Both the position numbers and the translations under genes were made by a program. From NCBI GenBank assembly GCA_008973525.1, contig WACJ01000527.1:682001-746000 (forward strand): 64,000 bases of DNA. The letters are read 5' to 3'. The DNA comes from Stenopsyche tienmushanensis. Its lineage: Eukaryota; Arthropoda; Insecta; Trichoptera; Stenopsychidae. Positions 47,087 to 59,935 of the stretch are shown here, one piece after another (position 1 is the first letter of the stretch; each line of letters begins with the position of its first letter). The notes beneath the pieces are model-generated. The model saw only the letters and a list, made by a program, of their open reading frames with translations. It had not been told where the DNA came from and ran no database searches.

Positions 47087-47420
47087 GGGTCTTTCAATAA
47101 ATACGCTCGATTTTTAAATGTAAATAAAACAAGTTGTATGTGAGATATACACTCATTTTTTTTGTATTTGAAAGAATATTTTATGGCATTAAGTATACAC
47201 TATAATTTCGTTCAAATATCCGTCGCGGCTTTGCTTGGTGGCACGTATTCGGGAGGCCCAATTTTCGATGACTTTGTGGGTATCGCATAGACCTGCGATT
47301 TAATATAAACCCAAAGGAAGAAGTCTGTACTGAATAATTTATTATAAATTTGACAAATATTACTCTAATAACATGGCCGTTATAACATAATAATTTTCGA
47401 GCGTCCCTATTGAAAGACCC
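47087..47420 (-). mobile_element. Internally deleted mariner-family MITE, both ends intact
   Basis: GGGTCTTTCAATAAATACGC (47087) and GCGTCCCTATTGAAAGACCC (ends 47420) are inverted terminal repeats. On the minus strand the short open region reads GHVIRVIFVKFIINYSVQ, followed in another frame by the C-terminal transposase motif VIENWASRIRATKQSRDGYL, then NEIIV. This matches the end of mariner transposases. Only about 330 bp remain of what would be a 1.3-kb element. Confidence 0.7.
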
Positions 47421-47739
47421 AGTGCATGTCATATATGATTCAAATGACATCCATTAATTCTTGCATCTTTTTGTCTTTGTTTTGAAGTTTTTCATCCGTT
47501 TTTTTTGTTGTTTCTTCAATGTCTTGTCCGATTAGTGGTCCAATTATATATAATGTAATTCTTCATAATAATTGTGTTAAACCTGTTCTGGAATAAACCT
47601 GTTTGTTCTTTAAATTGCTACCTAATTAAGTTCTTATCTCGCCAATAGAAGAAAGTCAGAAACTGTAGAGTAAAGATAAAAGAGGCCTTAAAAACAACAG
47701 ATTTATTCATAATTTGCACCCTGGTGAGAAGTTTTAAAA
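47421..47739. other. AT-rich spacer between two transposon remnants
   Basis: Nothing was recognised. Confidence 0.4.
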
Positions 47740-48215
47740 CTCGACTAGTCTGGATCTGATTTTGGTAGCCAGGCAACCTTCTGCTGAAAATGCACGCTCT
47801 GCCTCCACACTCGTTGGAGGTATCGTCATCAGATATTTAAATGCTAGTTCGAATTGATGATCGCGTGAGCCCCCATTTTCGTATAACACCATAAATGTGA
47901 CTAAAACTCGCAAAATTCCCGATTTCCCGACAAATTATTTATTTCCATCGCTGCAGATGAATACTTATGTACTATAATACTTTGATGTGATTCGTAATTA
48001 TATTACGGAGGAATACAAAAATTCTGAACCCCGTATCTATTATATTTCATATCGATATTCCCATTATTAGAGTCGAGGTGTAGTAAATACATCACCGGTA
48101 GGGAAAGATTAATATAACAATTTGAAAAACATATATGTACTGTATATATGTATACATAGATTAGACAGTTACTGCACCTAAAACTGTCCGGAATCTCGGG
48201 ATTGGATTCCCTAGT
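47740..48215 (-). pseudogene. hAT transposase C-terminal remnant with 5' repeat sequence
   Basis: On the minus strand about 47870-47745 encodes FELAFKYLMTIPPTSVEAER followed by AFSAEGCLATKIRSRLVEF. This is the conserved hAT dimerisation domain near the transposase C-terminus. Upstream on that strand (to about 48170) the noncoding sequence matches 7040-7400 and 52375-52660. The segment near 48176-48212 contains AACTGTCCGGAATCTCGGGA, recurring at 52840-52880, probably the element's end. Confidence 0.75.
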
Positions 48216-49793
48216 TGCGATCAAGCGCTGATGAAATATAAAATAAGATTTATGCCACAAAAAATGATGATAATAAACCATATAACAACAAAAATATGTA
48301 CAGAGATATTTCATTTACTGTGTCTGATCACAAAATGAACTCAAACGAGAATATGCGAAAATAATGGATTTCTTTCGGAAGTACCTAATATATGTATCCC
48401 ACGACTTTTGATACTTGCGCATATGAATCAGTTTCTGTACACAGTCGACTAAATACATTCGCAGTTACCGATTTGGATATAATAGAAGAGTTTCGCAATT
48501 AATATTATACATGATATTTAATCAATAAGATCATAAAAAGTGATTTATTGAATGGTCGAATGAAGTCTTTTAATTACAAAAGCATTCTTCTCGAAGATGC
48601 ATTTTATTCATGGGTCGTTACAAATCAATTTTCGTCATCGACAGCGAATTTGTGGATCATTGGCAATAAGTTCGAACGTATAAATAGATGAGCAACGAAT
48701 CTTGAATGGACAAAGAAAGAATTTACGATCGACACGATGTTATTACATTCGTTTGGGTCAATTGCATAATTCTAGCACATGCCAGTTATTCAGATAAGCA
48801 TGATTGCGAACTAGAAACTCTTGCCGGTTGTCTTGTTTAAATTTTCACGGCCAAACGTGCAATATTCCAAATTAAGCGAATTGGGCGGTGCTCGTGGTAT
48901 GTAAACAAGAGGACCAGATGATCCCGAGGACAGTGACTGTGTAAACACCAGGAAACAACTGGTTTGTTTATGTGCGTGGAAGGTGAGGTCGTCGATGATG
49001 CCATCGTTCTGCATAATATCAAGGACGGCGACCAAAGTCGATCCATGGATCAGTAAGCAATGGCTTGCACATCCAGTTTTCTAACTGTGCTGCAAGAATT
49101 TTATGTTTAGTACCCTTCTAGCTTATAAGAACTAGGCATATCTAGACATTCCATCTATGTTCATTTCAAAAATGCTAAATACCCCTTCCAAGATCCTCAA
49201 AATAGCCTAATTGACGCCTAAAATCAAATGAGCTAGTTTGCATAAAGCATTGCATGTGCAACTATTATTAGACCGATAGCTTATACACTTGCCAATTTAA
49301 ATGATTATGAATATTCTGGTGGTGGTTCATTAAATACGATTCACCATGAATATTCCATATACGGTTGACCTCATGCCTAAAATGAAACAAGTCATCCTTC
49401 AAAGGCAGTTGACTATTGAATGATAAATTCATCAATGCTAAGAACTGTGCTAAGAAAGTATTAAAATTGATCCTTATACATCTGAAATACTCATGTACCT
49501 AGTTTGTAATGTTGCGGTCAGCCTCATATCTCAATCATGTCTAGTTCAAATCTATAGGATATGTGGTTAGTGACCACATTTTAAAAAAACATATAAACGC
49601 TATGATTGCAACGGTGTCTTCCATTTACCTGATGATCGAATCTGTTCTCAATCAACGGAAATATTCCTGCACAATAAGACCCCAAAGGCAAAATCTGCAG
49701 CAACCGGCTCGACCGATATTTATGGCATAGGCCTGCAATAAAATAAAAACAATAGTTTCGATTAGTGGCGATATTTTCGACAGATTGTAAAAT
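48216..49793. other. Spacer sequence, nothing recognised
   Basis: Overlapping minus-strand open frames at 48811-49046 show no family features. Confidence 0.4.
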
Positions 49794-50087
49794 TTAAACA
49801 ACCCGCCCGATCAGTCTTCTTCGGACAACTTCGTTTTGTAATAAGAGTTCGCAATCGTTCTGTAGGCGTTCATTCGTCATATCGGCGATCGAAAAAGCGG
49901 ACCGATTGGACACACAGACCTTGTGACCACGCCGTCCTCTTTTAGCGCCTTTTGCGGCATTTTCGGGGATAAATGCATACTCGGGGCCATCTATGATCTG
50001 TACGATCACGTAAACTCCCTCAGAGGTTAACGTACATAGTTGGTTCGTGTCAAATGAGGTCGCGAACGAGTCTAGACTTCCCTCCAC
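49794..50087 (-). repeat. Longest copy of the five-member dispersed repeat, with open frame
   Basis: The 97-codon minus-strand frame holds VYVIVQIIDGPEYAFIPENA, then [20 protein letters not shown], then FSIADMTNERLQNDCELLLQ. Blocks of it recur near 32568, 43285, 22975 and 20053 with stops and shifts. I do not recognise the protein. It may be part of a transposon-encoded protein of which this is the best preserved copy. Confidence 0.45.
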
Positions 50088-50239
50088 TCATAAAAACGAT
50101 ATATTTATCTATCTTACTAATTTATGCTGTTATCTTTTTAGTTTTAAGAGCGCAAGCAACCACTGGAAGTTGAAAGCGAGCGTGCTCTTGTGGACATTGT
50201 GCGGATATTAAATTCAGATTTTACATCTTGCTATGCATT

Positions 50240-50430
50240 TTTATTGAGCGGGTTGGCATGCTCCCGAATAGCGAGACCAATAAACAGCTTGGGTCAGTGA
50301 AGGGTCCCCATGTTCCTCTGTCTCAGGTGTGAAGTGATGGATCCATGTTTCATCCATGGTCCACGAGCGCTTCATACCCTCGTTATGGCTCTGAAATTCA
50401 TCGAATGCAGCAGATTTTTTTAGCAGGATG
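50240..50430 (-). pseudogene. mariner-like transposase fragment around the first catalytic Asp
   Basis: The minus strand encodes MKRSWTMDETWIHHFTPETE, then EHGDPSLTQAVYWSR. The DETWIHHxTPET motif carries the first catalytic aspartate of mariner transposases. Nothing convincing continues on either side, so the fragment is short. Confidence 0.7.
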
Positions 50431-52374
50431 TCTGATCTATACGTGGATCTGCTGGTGAATGAAAGCGGTCAAATGGTGACACCGACACACTCGTCTGAAT
50501 TATCTTTATTTAGTGCGAGGAGTGATTACAGCCACGTGATTACAAAAAGAACCAGTGGGAAGAAAACCTCTTCCCGCGGCCAAGGTTATCTGTCAATTCA
50601 CATATTTCATTTGTGGATCTTGTATAGAACATAGTTTTTAAAGCGTATGCTACTATTTAACATTTTCATACTGTAATATAAGTTAAATAACACATCCATG
50701 ATTTGGTTCGTCATCATCGAAAAGTCTCGCAGTTGGAGGCTCTCGACCATCTTCGATTTTTTCAGCGTCTCTTCTTCAGTTTGATAATGATCACATCTAA
50801 CAATTTACGCATTTGAACACACATTCAATCTCTATATTAAATATTTTAAACTGGTGTAGCTAAAATGGCTCATGAAGACAGTCATCATACTAATATGATC
50901 TTGATTCAGGTAGCAGCGATCACTCTGATTGGAGCTAGTTCTTTTGTCAGATGATATACCATATCGAATTGATTTGTTCCTGGTTTGTAATATGGAACTT
51001 CTTCGAGTCGACGACGATGATGATGAACGAATTGGCTCGCGTACCACGAATCAGCAACGTGCGGGCAGTTGATTTGCTACGCAAAAATGCGTACGTAATA
51101 CCACTAAATAATAAACTGATATATTTTACAGTCGTATCGCACTTTTCTATTTCAAACAGACACCAGATTTCGTGCCAAGAACGTTGTATCGATGAAAATT
51201 TTCACGGACATTTAAATATATGCTTTTCTCCCTTGGAAGAATATCTTTCATTTTCCAGTTGGACTTCAGCCTCGACTTGAGTGTGACTCTTGTCTGTCGA
51301 CACATGTCTATTTACTTCTTCGTCGTTTGCTCGTTTCTTCATACAGTGCCTCGTCAATCCAAGTTCACGACGCCTAATTTGAGCAAGAAACTGTACACAT
51401 GATCTGTCCTCATTTGCTTGTCGCGAACGACTTGAGATTCGTAAGTGTAAATGTGATATTTATTCGTAAGCTGGACAATGAGAATTGCAGTAGTGTAGGT
51501 CAGCTTTGTCTGACCACAAACAAGAACAGGTCTAACATCTGATATTGCAAATATTATCGAACCCTTTCCATATCTGTATGTTAAATATATATGAATGTCA
51601 TCGTCATCATTATTTATTAACCATTAGAAATCACAACAGGGGCCGCTTTATCCAATAGGACAAATAAGCACAGTGTTTAGAGCAGGGTCCACCAAGCTTT
51701 TTATATAATATATTTTGCTTTAGAAAAGGTTTGTTTGGTTGTCTGAAGTACTGTTTGTTGTTGGCTTGTTTTGGAGTTTACAAATCTTTAATCGCGGACG
51801 TTTATTATCTCCATAGTTTTAATTCAATATTTAATAATGCTTCATCAAGTCTATCAGATATTTGGCATTTAAATATAAGAGTGACAATGCAATAAGTTGT
51901 TATCCTTGCATCCGATCATCAAATCTCGTTTGAAATTGATGAGGCAATTCATTAGGATATTCGATCTGATCTGCATTTACCTCATCATGTGCTCAAGTCA
52001 TTCCGGTTCGCTTGTTTGAAAGCGCGATTTTTGGTAGTTTGAACTTTTGATCTAAAAAAAAATAATGTTTTTCTAGTTATGAAATATACAAAGATCAAGT
52101 TCAAGGATATCGAGTCTTCATATTATTTCTGCTTTTATGACATTGTGTTTATCAATTTTCGTTTTTATACGCGCATCACTGGTTAAAAACATTTTTACAC
52201 AAACGGTTTTATTTATGAAGCTTCACACCACGAGCCATCAGAGTGAGCGCGTCGAAAGCCACTTAAAAGTAGTCTTGTTCAATTCCAGACGTCTAAGATC
52301 ACATCATCTACATCCAGTGGCAAATGTTCCTCAATCAATTTCTGAATGATTGTAAGAAGATCATGCTGAGACAC
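50431..52374. other. Spacer sequence, nothing recognised
   Basis: Several short open frames on both strands (50428-50634, 50832-51047, 50951-51402, 52137-52349) show no conserved motif and no splice-linked partners. Confidence 0.4.
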
Positions 52375-52880
52375 GGACTAAAACTCGCAAAATTCCCGAT
52401 TTACCGACAAATTATTTATTTCCATCGCTGCAGATGAATACTCACACACTATAATACTTTGATGTGATTCGTAATTATATTACGGAGGAATACAATTTTT
52501 TTTAACCCCGTATCTATTATATTTCATATCGATATTCCCATTATTAGAGTCGAGGTGTAGTAAATACATCACCGGTAGGAAAAGGTTTATATAACAATTT
52601 GAAAAACATATATATATACTCTATATGTGTATACATAGATTAGATAGTCACTGCCTCTAGGCGTCGCCTAAGCTCGTCAATTAGTAGTTACGCCATTGTT
52701 TCCAAGCGTCCAGATTGTCTCGATTTATTAGCCTTCAACGTGCTGGGGTGAGGTATACGATTTATATTAGATAAAAAATATCAATCCCGAATTTTTCGGG
52801 ACTACGTTTACTAATCCCGGGATTCATGAGCACCTAAAACTGTCCGGGATCCCGGGATTGGATTCCCTAATTTCGACGAC
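52375..52880 (-). repeat. hAT-derived repeat, third copy, no coding part
   Basis: AAACTCGCAAAATTCCCGATT onward matches 47895-48170 closely in the same orientation. The dimerisation-domain codons present at 47.8 kb are missing. It ends with AACTGTCCGGGATCCCGGGA (about 52837-52856), a palindromic end shared with 48190. Confidence 0.65.
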
Positions 52881-53212
52881 GAATATTATCTGTAATAAAC
52901 TTTTCTGGGGAAAGGATTTGTCATGTGGTGATTTGTCATTGGCGTTCACGTATGTTTAACACATTAACTGCGGGAAGCATATTTTTTATGTGTCGACTAA
53001 AATGCTACAATGAGGTGACTTTTTGCAGCTATTTTTTCAACGGGACAATTACCAACCATTTTAACATCGTTTTCATAGCGTTTTTATAAAAATGTGATCG
53101 TCAGCTACACTTCCTGTAGATTGGAACTCAATTTTAATGAGTTTAGTCCGATCGCTTAACCCTTTTCTTCGGAATATTTCTCAATATTCAACTTGCATGG
53201 CATCTGCTTCCT

Positions 53213-53480
53213 GTTCAGCTATTTTTGCCTATTAATGTGTTGCAAAAATAAAAGCAATTGGTTACCGTGCAGACATTCAAGTTTACTTTTGAAGGAGTAA
53301 ATTTTGCAAAGGAGTGGTGATACTCGGTTAATGACGCCACTCCAGAAAAGTCAAGGGGGAATAACAAAATTGTCCAACGGTAAGAATGATGCGAATATCT
53401 CAATTATCAAAACAAACGCCTGCTCTCAAGACAACACGAATGAAATTCGTCTATGTTATCCGATGATAGCGATTTCAGTT
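53213..53480 (+). repeat. Dispersed repeat, partner of 29660-29912
   Basis: Reverse-complement match to the segment inside TRABD intron 6, over the full 250 bp or so. The open frame 53304-53492 is derived from it and is not recognisable. Confidence 0.6.
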
Positions 53481-56066
53481 AATGATACCTAAATTTTATG
53501 ACAGTTAAAAGATTCTTTAGAATACGTTATGATGAGACGCAAGACATCCGTCTCTGTCTCACAATTTCCAGTCCGATTGGGTTAAATATCTTGATCATTA
53601 AATCCGTGTTGAATTAGGATAAAATCTGATAAAAAATATTTTTTATCAGACAATGATTGTAGTCCGTATTATTTTAATGTTTAGGCGTTAATTTTTCATC
53701 CGTTCGTCTTGCCACATGACCTGCTCGCTACTTTTAAGCGTTCATTTATACAGCTGTTTATTTTCTGTGGTTGTTCATGATTGGTGCATTTTTGGTGTTT
53801 TGTAGACATAATGTCACACCCTCGCGACGGAATATTGCGTCACATAGATATGACGGCAGACTTGTACAATCGATAAATAATTGAATGAAAGATATGATAA
53901 GATGGCTATCAATTAAATTAAGATTTAATTTATGGACCTTGGCAGATAGAGATCGTTGCTAAGTCAGGCTGAAAAAAATGCTGTAACTCAAGGCAGGATA
54001 TTTATACAGACTTGAATAGACGAGCATATATTACATTTTTCATGGTTATTGCTTTTGGTCACGCACATCTGGCAATGCGTATTTCAAACAGAGTTATTGT
54101 GTTCAACACTTGAGAATAACGCAATCAATGCAGAGAAAGTAGCTCTTCGATTAGCTATACAGGGAACGTAGCTCGCCGGTAAGCAACGTAGCGAACGTAG
54201 CTCTCCGTAACGCACAATTCGTCGACGAAAGATGATTCTTTATTTAGTATTCGGCATCGGAGTTGCTTCAAGGTCTAGTGTTTTTGTCTCGCTGTCTCTT
54301 TTTGTTATAATTATTTCGGTGTTATCTTTTCATGACGCAATGTTATAGCCGTGAGGTTTCTTTATTTTTAAGCCAGAATCGCGATGAGGTTATTCCACTT
54401 TCTGACCGTCCAAAGGGCGGCCCTTCAATCTCGTTCAACTCATTCCGAATTGTAACCAGGATATCTTGAAATAGCCCGGTACAAATATTTATTGATATTA
54501 CTCTCCATTTACTATGAATAGACTCGCACTGAAGAAATGCAAAAATAAATATACAAGCAAGGTCATAACGCCGACTTTCATATTCGCCAATTTATTATCG
54601 AATTCGTATTTTTGAGATAAAACTGATCTAAAAATTGGTATTTGCACGTTTGCCAATGTTCATAAACAACATATATAAATTTTAACACGGTCTCATTTTG
54701 ACGAGCGAGCCAAAGATCGTGGATGAACTCTCCGCATCCCTCATTGTGTGGCTCTTTGACCGTCGTTGGCGGTCACAAAAGACGTTCATTCATACAGATT
54801 CACCTCGGGATGTAAACAAGTTTTAAGGTCATAAGAGAATGTACGGTGATATCGACGATAATTTTTGGCCGAAATACATTTAGAGTATAAAAAATGTAAA
54901 CATCCACGAGCATACTTCATCATGCTCTAGCGTAGATATGAATTTACAGAATGAAGAGTTCATCAGATTAATTAGCACCCAAATAAATTATACACATACT
55001 TTTATTTTTATACTATTTTGAGTGAACGTTCAATATAAAATGGAGCGATTATGCATGATTTTTATGATTAAAAATGTATTTAAGCTTTAAAATCAAAATG
55101 GAATAATTTTGTTTGTGTCCTCTGAACAATGTTCATTAATACATAATGAATTTATACGTATATTATTTGCTTGCGAGCTTAAATATTCACGTCAGTGTTC
55201 TTAACGGTAGCTTTGATAACGTTGTAAATAACCGAATCACATATCCTAAGATGGGCTCATTAACAAGCTTCATAATGAATGCATTTTAATATTTGTTTTG
55301 GGATTTACGTTTATCTAAAAATTGCCGTCTGATGATTAAGCAAAAATAGAATTGTTCGTACGTCGTTGTTTATTTACAATCCAAATAATTATCTTTTCAA
55401 TCTTCTTATTGAGCCTAGAATTTATATGACTGTAGATTTTTCATTTTTAGACATGCCGTGGGGCATCTAAGATAAAATTAGTTATATAATTGTATTTCAT
55501 CCACGTGAAGCTCCGTAGATAATTTAACAACGCTTATTAATAAATTGTTTGCCTTCATACATTTTTCAGAGCATATTTTTCATCCAGTTCTTATATCATA
55601 TCAATGCTAAAATCATAAAAGTGCATTTATAATATAGAAAAATCAATTTTTTCCATGAACTTGTATACTCATGTTATCTGTTTACCGCCCTAAAATTATG
55701 CTTGCTTTGATAAAAATAAACTTAAAGGTCAATTACGCCTTATATCTGCAATGTTTAACAGCGAAAACATTCAAATACCGCCGGAATATCCACAAATTGA
55801 TAAATTCACAATATTTTAATTATTATTCATCCAAAATTTATCACAATTCCTTTGTATTCAAACATGAATCACGTCAACAACTGAAAGGAAAAATTCATTT
55901 TAATTAGGCGATGAATCGATTCAAGACTCGTTATTAATTTTATATAAATATGTGCTTTATTTTGTGTCTGTTTTCCACGTGCGTATATAAATTTACATTA
56001 TTCTGTAATAATGCAGGTACAAAAATGTGATAATACCAGTTGCACCGGAGCGTTGGCAAAGTGTGG
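53481..56066. other. Spacer upstream of SLC25A42, nothing recognised
   Basis: A short duplicated motif is seen near 54160-54205 (AACGTAGCTC...GTAAGCAACGTAGCGAACGTAGCTC). No exon or transposon was identified. Confidence 0.4.
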
Positions 56067-57783
56067 ATGGCCGCTACGCCAAATTTGGAGCATTCGAGCT
56101 TCAAACCTATTCCTAGTAAATTGATAATGCAGCAAATTAACGCCAAACAGCCCGACAGCAACGAAAGCTCACATCAGTCCTAAAAGATGACGCTGCAGAT
56201 CAAGGTCCTTTTAATACCTCATTGCTTATTTATCGATTCGAGAAATGATAATATTGATCAATAATCACATTCACATTGCAATATTTACTAGCCAATTATC
56301 GTGTGAACATAATAAACGCTATGAGTATTTTTAGCATCAGTCACAATAACATATTTAATGACTAAATATTCATGATTTGTGTGTTTTGTAGTTCGAATTG
56401 AAGATAACACGTCGAAATTGAGCAAAGGACAAATCGTCGGGTCTAGTCTTATAGCCGGAGCATTGGCTGGTGCTTTAGCAAAAACTGTAATAGCGCCACT
56501 CGATCGAACTAAAATTAATTTTCAAATTAGGTACATCGCACTCTTATATATTTATGCAGTAAAAATGCATGTATTTTATTAATGCACGTGTCAATTGCAG
56601 GAGAACACCGTATTCTGCAAGAGCAGCATGGCGATTTCTTGTAGATACTGCCCGATTGGAAGGAACTATCGCGTTATGGCGAGGGAATTCGGCGACTATG
56701 GCGAGGATTCTACCGTATTCGGCTATTCAATTCACGGCTCACGAGCAATGGAAATCTCTACTCGGCTTAGCCGATCCCAAAGTAGCAAAGTGCGTATAAA
56801 ATATGAAGAAATACGTCAATTAATTGTGTGTTATTTATTTGTTTCCTTTTTATCTTCAGAAATTCTCCGGTGCTATTATTCCTCGCCGGTTCACTCGCTG
56901 GAATAACGTCGCAATCTTTGACGTATCCTTTAGATCTTGCTAGAGCACGCATGGCCGTCACGTCACATTTAGAATACAAGTAATTATAATTTAAAATATA
57001 TTCAAAACAAATATACGTGCGCTTATAATGAGAATATTTGTTATTATTAGGAGCTTGTGGCAGGTGTTCACCAAGATGTGGCATAAAGAAGGATGGAGCA
57101 CGTTTTACCGAGGATATTGGCCTACGGTGCTCGGAGTAATACCGTACGCTGGCGTATCGTTCTTTACTTATGATTCTCTAAAGCATTTTTACCAAGGTAA
57201 ACCTAATGAATCATCCAAATTCTTCCGATAACAACCGAACTTCCGATAATCATGATTGCTAAGTACGTCACTTCAAAATAATGATGAATTGATTTTTGCG
57301 CAGATCATTATGGCGTTAAACAACCGGCCATAGTCAATCTTTTATTCGGTGGAATTGCCGGAATGCTCGGACAGTCTTCTAGTTATCCTTTGGATATTGT
57401 TCGGTAATATACGTTTCAAGTATTCGTTCATCGTTTATGAATCCAAATTCTTATTGCGTTGTTTTTCTAAATGCAGGCGGAGAATGCAAACGGCCAGGAG
57501 AGATAAAATAGGTCACGAACAATATAAAACTATTCTTGGAACGCTTCAAAAAATATATAGGTAGATATTTCGTATGCATTCATTTAATTTTGATATAAAA
57601 CACGACTAATATTAACTTTTTATTTATAGAGAGGAAGGCATTAAAGGTGGTTTCTTCAAAGGTCTCAGCATGAATTGGGTGAAAGGACCGATCGCCGTGG
57701 GTATTAGCTTTGCCACGTACGATAGTATTCGGCATTCTATGCGAGACCTGATGGTTTCATATAGCGAGTCTCATCCTAGATAA
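56067..57783 (+). CDS. SLC25A42: Mitochondrial coenzyme A transporter SLC25A42
   Basis: An inner-membrane carrier that, in mammals, brings CoA and 3',5'-ADP into mitochondria in exchange for adenine nucleotides. Eight exons join in frame: 56067-56115, 56392-56530, 56601-56789, 56860-56979, 57051-57196, 57304-57403, 57477-57560 and 57630-57783, giving 326 residues (human 318). The first exon ([16 protein letters not shown]) was found by frame and donor match. Three carrier repeats each have the PxDxx(R/K) signature: [16 protein letters not shown] and PLDIVRRRMQ. Family-specific stretches include [40 protein letters not shown] and [20 protein letters not shown]. All joins preserve frame and no stop interrupts it. 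Confidence 0.95.
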
Positions 57784-58825
57784 TACGATAATAGATATAA
57801 TTTATGATGAATTACGCGATGATCTTGTCAATTATATATTCATCATTTCCATTCGGATATTATTTTGTACTCGCCAATATTATTAATGATAACCGTACAT
57901 AGAGCAATGCATATCAAAAATAATTGATTAAAAGCAGATATATTTTATGAGATATTTTTCAGTTTATAGAATAGATTTGAATCTTCCATTTTATCGTTGC
58001 ATCCCCTTTATAAATATGTACGAATGCCGGAATTTAAACAGGGTCTAAGTGTCCAAATATAACCGAAATCGGTCGATATATGACGACGCTAATGTTTATT
58101 TTTGCACTTAGGTCCTATTTTATTTCTGGTATTTAAATGCTAATTAATTTTTAATACTGCACAAGTCTCGATTCTTCATATTTAGTAAATAATTTTTAAT
58201 GCTAATGTGTATATTCCTGAGACAATGAAATTGTGTATGCGCCAGTCAAATTCTTTTTAAAGTCTGATATAGGTATTAGTATAAAAAGCTTTATTTTCGC
58301 CAAAAAATATATTTTGTAATACTAGTACCGCTATAAAAATATTGTACACTTTTGCTAATCGTCAATTCTGATAAATAACGGAATTAATTTTATTGTATGG
58401 GGATTTTTTAATTCAGTCGATAATTTTTAGTCATCAGATTGATTATTTTTTTTTTAAATGAAAGTGATTTTATTTCATTGCGAAATCAAGATTATGTTGT
58501 GCCAATTCGTAGGCTATGAAAATGTGTGGTTTATTTATAAATTCAACGTTCGCATCGTACCGATGTGAAATGGTAGGTTGTGTGAAATGTCCGCCTTTTG
58601 GGCATCAGTCAAATATTTTCATTCCTATATAAAATATAGAAGTATGAAAATATAAATATATATTTTTTACCGAAATTGCGATTTTATTGTAGTCGACATA
58701 TTGTTGAAAAGTCTCGTTAAAACATTTTAATAGATCACATGTTGTGCTTTATTTATGAAATAATAAATGGACTCTGATAAATAGAATTAAGTCGTCTTCA
58801 TAAACAAGTAACTCTTAATAAGTAT
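57784..58825. other. 3' flank of SLC25A42
   Basis: AT-rich, with candidate polyadenylation signals such as AATAAA near 58760. No other feature was seen. Confidence 0.45.
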
Positions 58826-58922
58826 AGGGTGCGGCGCAAGGAAATTACCTTATTAAGGAACTAGCGGATTAATTGGCGCTTAAGGGCGCGTTTCAAATAA
58901 GGCACTTTCCCTGCCGCATCCT
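58826..58922. mobile_element. 97-bp MITE with AGGGTGCGGC-type ends
   Basis: AGGGTGCGGCGCAAGGAAA at the left is mirrored by TTTCCCTGCCGCATCCT at the right. The end consensus is shared with 33236-33405. The inside contains TTAAGG repeats and no coding sequence. Confidence 0.5.
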
Positions 58923-59935
58923 CTTCGTCAGAGTTGTAAAATTTCAACTTCATTATGTGACGCAAATCATTCAGATCGTTCATACAAAGAGTCGAACGGG
59001 AGACAATAATTTTATTAATGTTTATATATGATTAGTATAAACAATATTTGTAAATTTATAAGTTCGTTATATATATTGTTAAAAATATAACTAAATATAT
59101 TCATATACTCCGTATCACTATAGCCTTATTAACTAAATTACTCATATTTGTATAATTCAACTTTGATGAAACGCGCTTGAATATAATTAAGTCTTAAGTT
59201 CATCCTAGCGATACTCCAATTTGTATATTTTATGAAATGGTTGCTACAATTCTAATTTCACGTGTTAAACACGAGCAGTCCGACTGCGAATATATTAATC
59301 GATTAGGGACCTTGGTGCTCTCATTTTAATATTTTTAGAAAATGTGCACATTCGTTTTATGCATTGCCTGTATGCAAAGTCTGCTGCAAACGAGTTCACG
59401 AATTATTACATCTATAACGAAATATTCCATGCGTAATTTATTATGTAAAAAATCATATGCAACTGAAAGCTGACGATTGTTTGAGTTAAAGTGCACTCCT
59501 TTTCTTCAGACTTTGTCGTGTTAAAAAGAGATATTTTTTTATGTATTTATATTATTACAGCATATTGTTATGTATTTGAAAATCTATATTTATTGACATC
59601 GATCCTAAAAATTTGATTATAATTCACCAGTGATGGTAGTTTTTATTGTAAATATTTATCGTTGACGCTGTCATCAAATACACATTTTTATACAATGACC
59701 ATCCTCTGTTATTGAAATTAATTATGTTAAATAAATGCGTATAAATGTTTTCGACTTACTTTTATTTCTTTGAAATACTATTCCACTACGAATACCATTT
59801 CTAAAAGTTATTATACAGCCACATCCAGAGAATACAGCGAATAATGATTTACCATTATTTAACTAATACTTTTTGCGGTCTAACCACTTAAATGCTATTT
59901 GACTATTCCTAATTGCTACATCGCTAGCGATTCGG
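58923..59935. other. AT-rich spacer, nothing recognised
   Basis: No coding or repeat feature was recognised. Confidence 0.45.

Noticed and set aside
48811..49046. Two overlapping minus-strand frames of about 70 codons
   Set aside because: No similarity to transposases or host proteins could be recognised; probably chance.
55940..56161. 73-codon minus-strand frame overlapping the first exon of SLC25A42
   Set aside because: It is antisense to a coding exon confirmed by phase with exon 2; a shadow.
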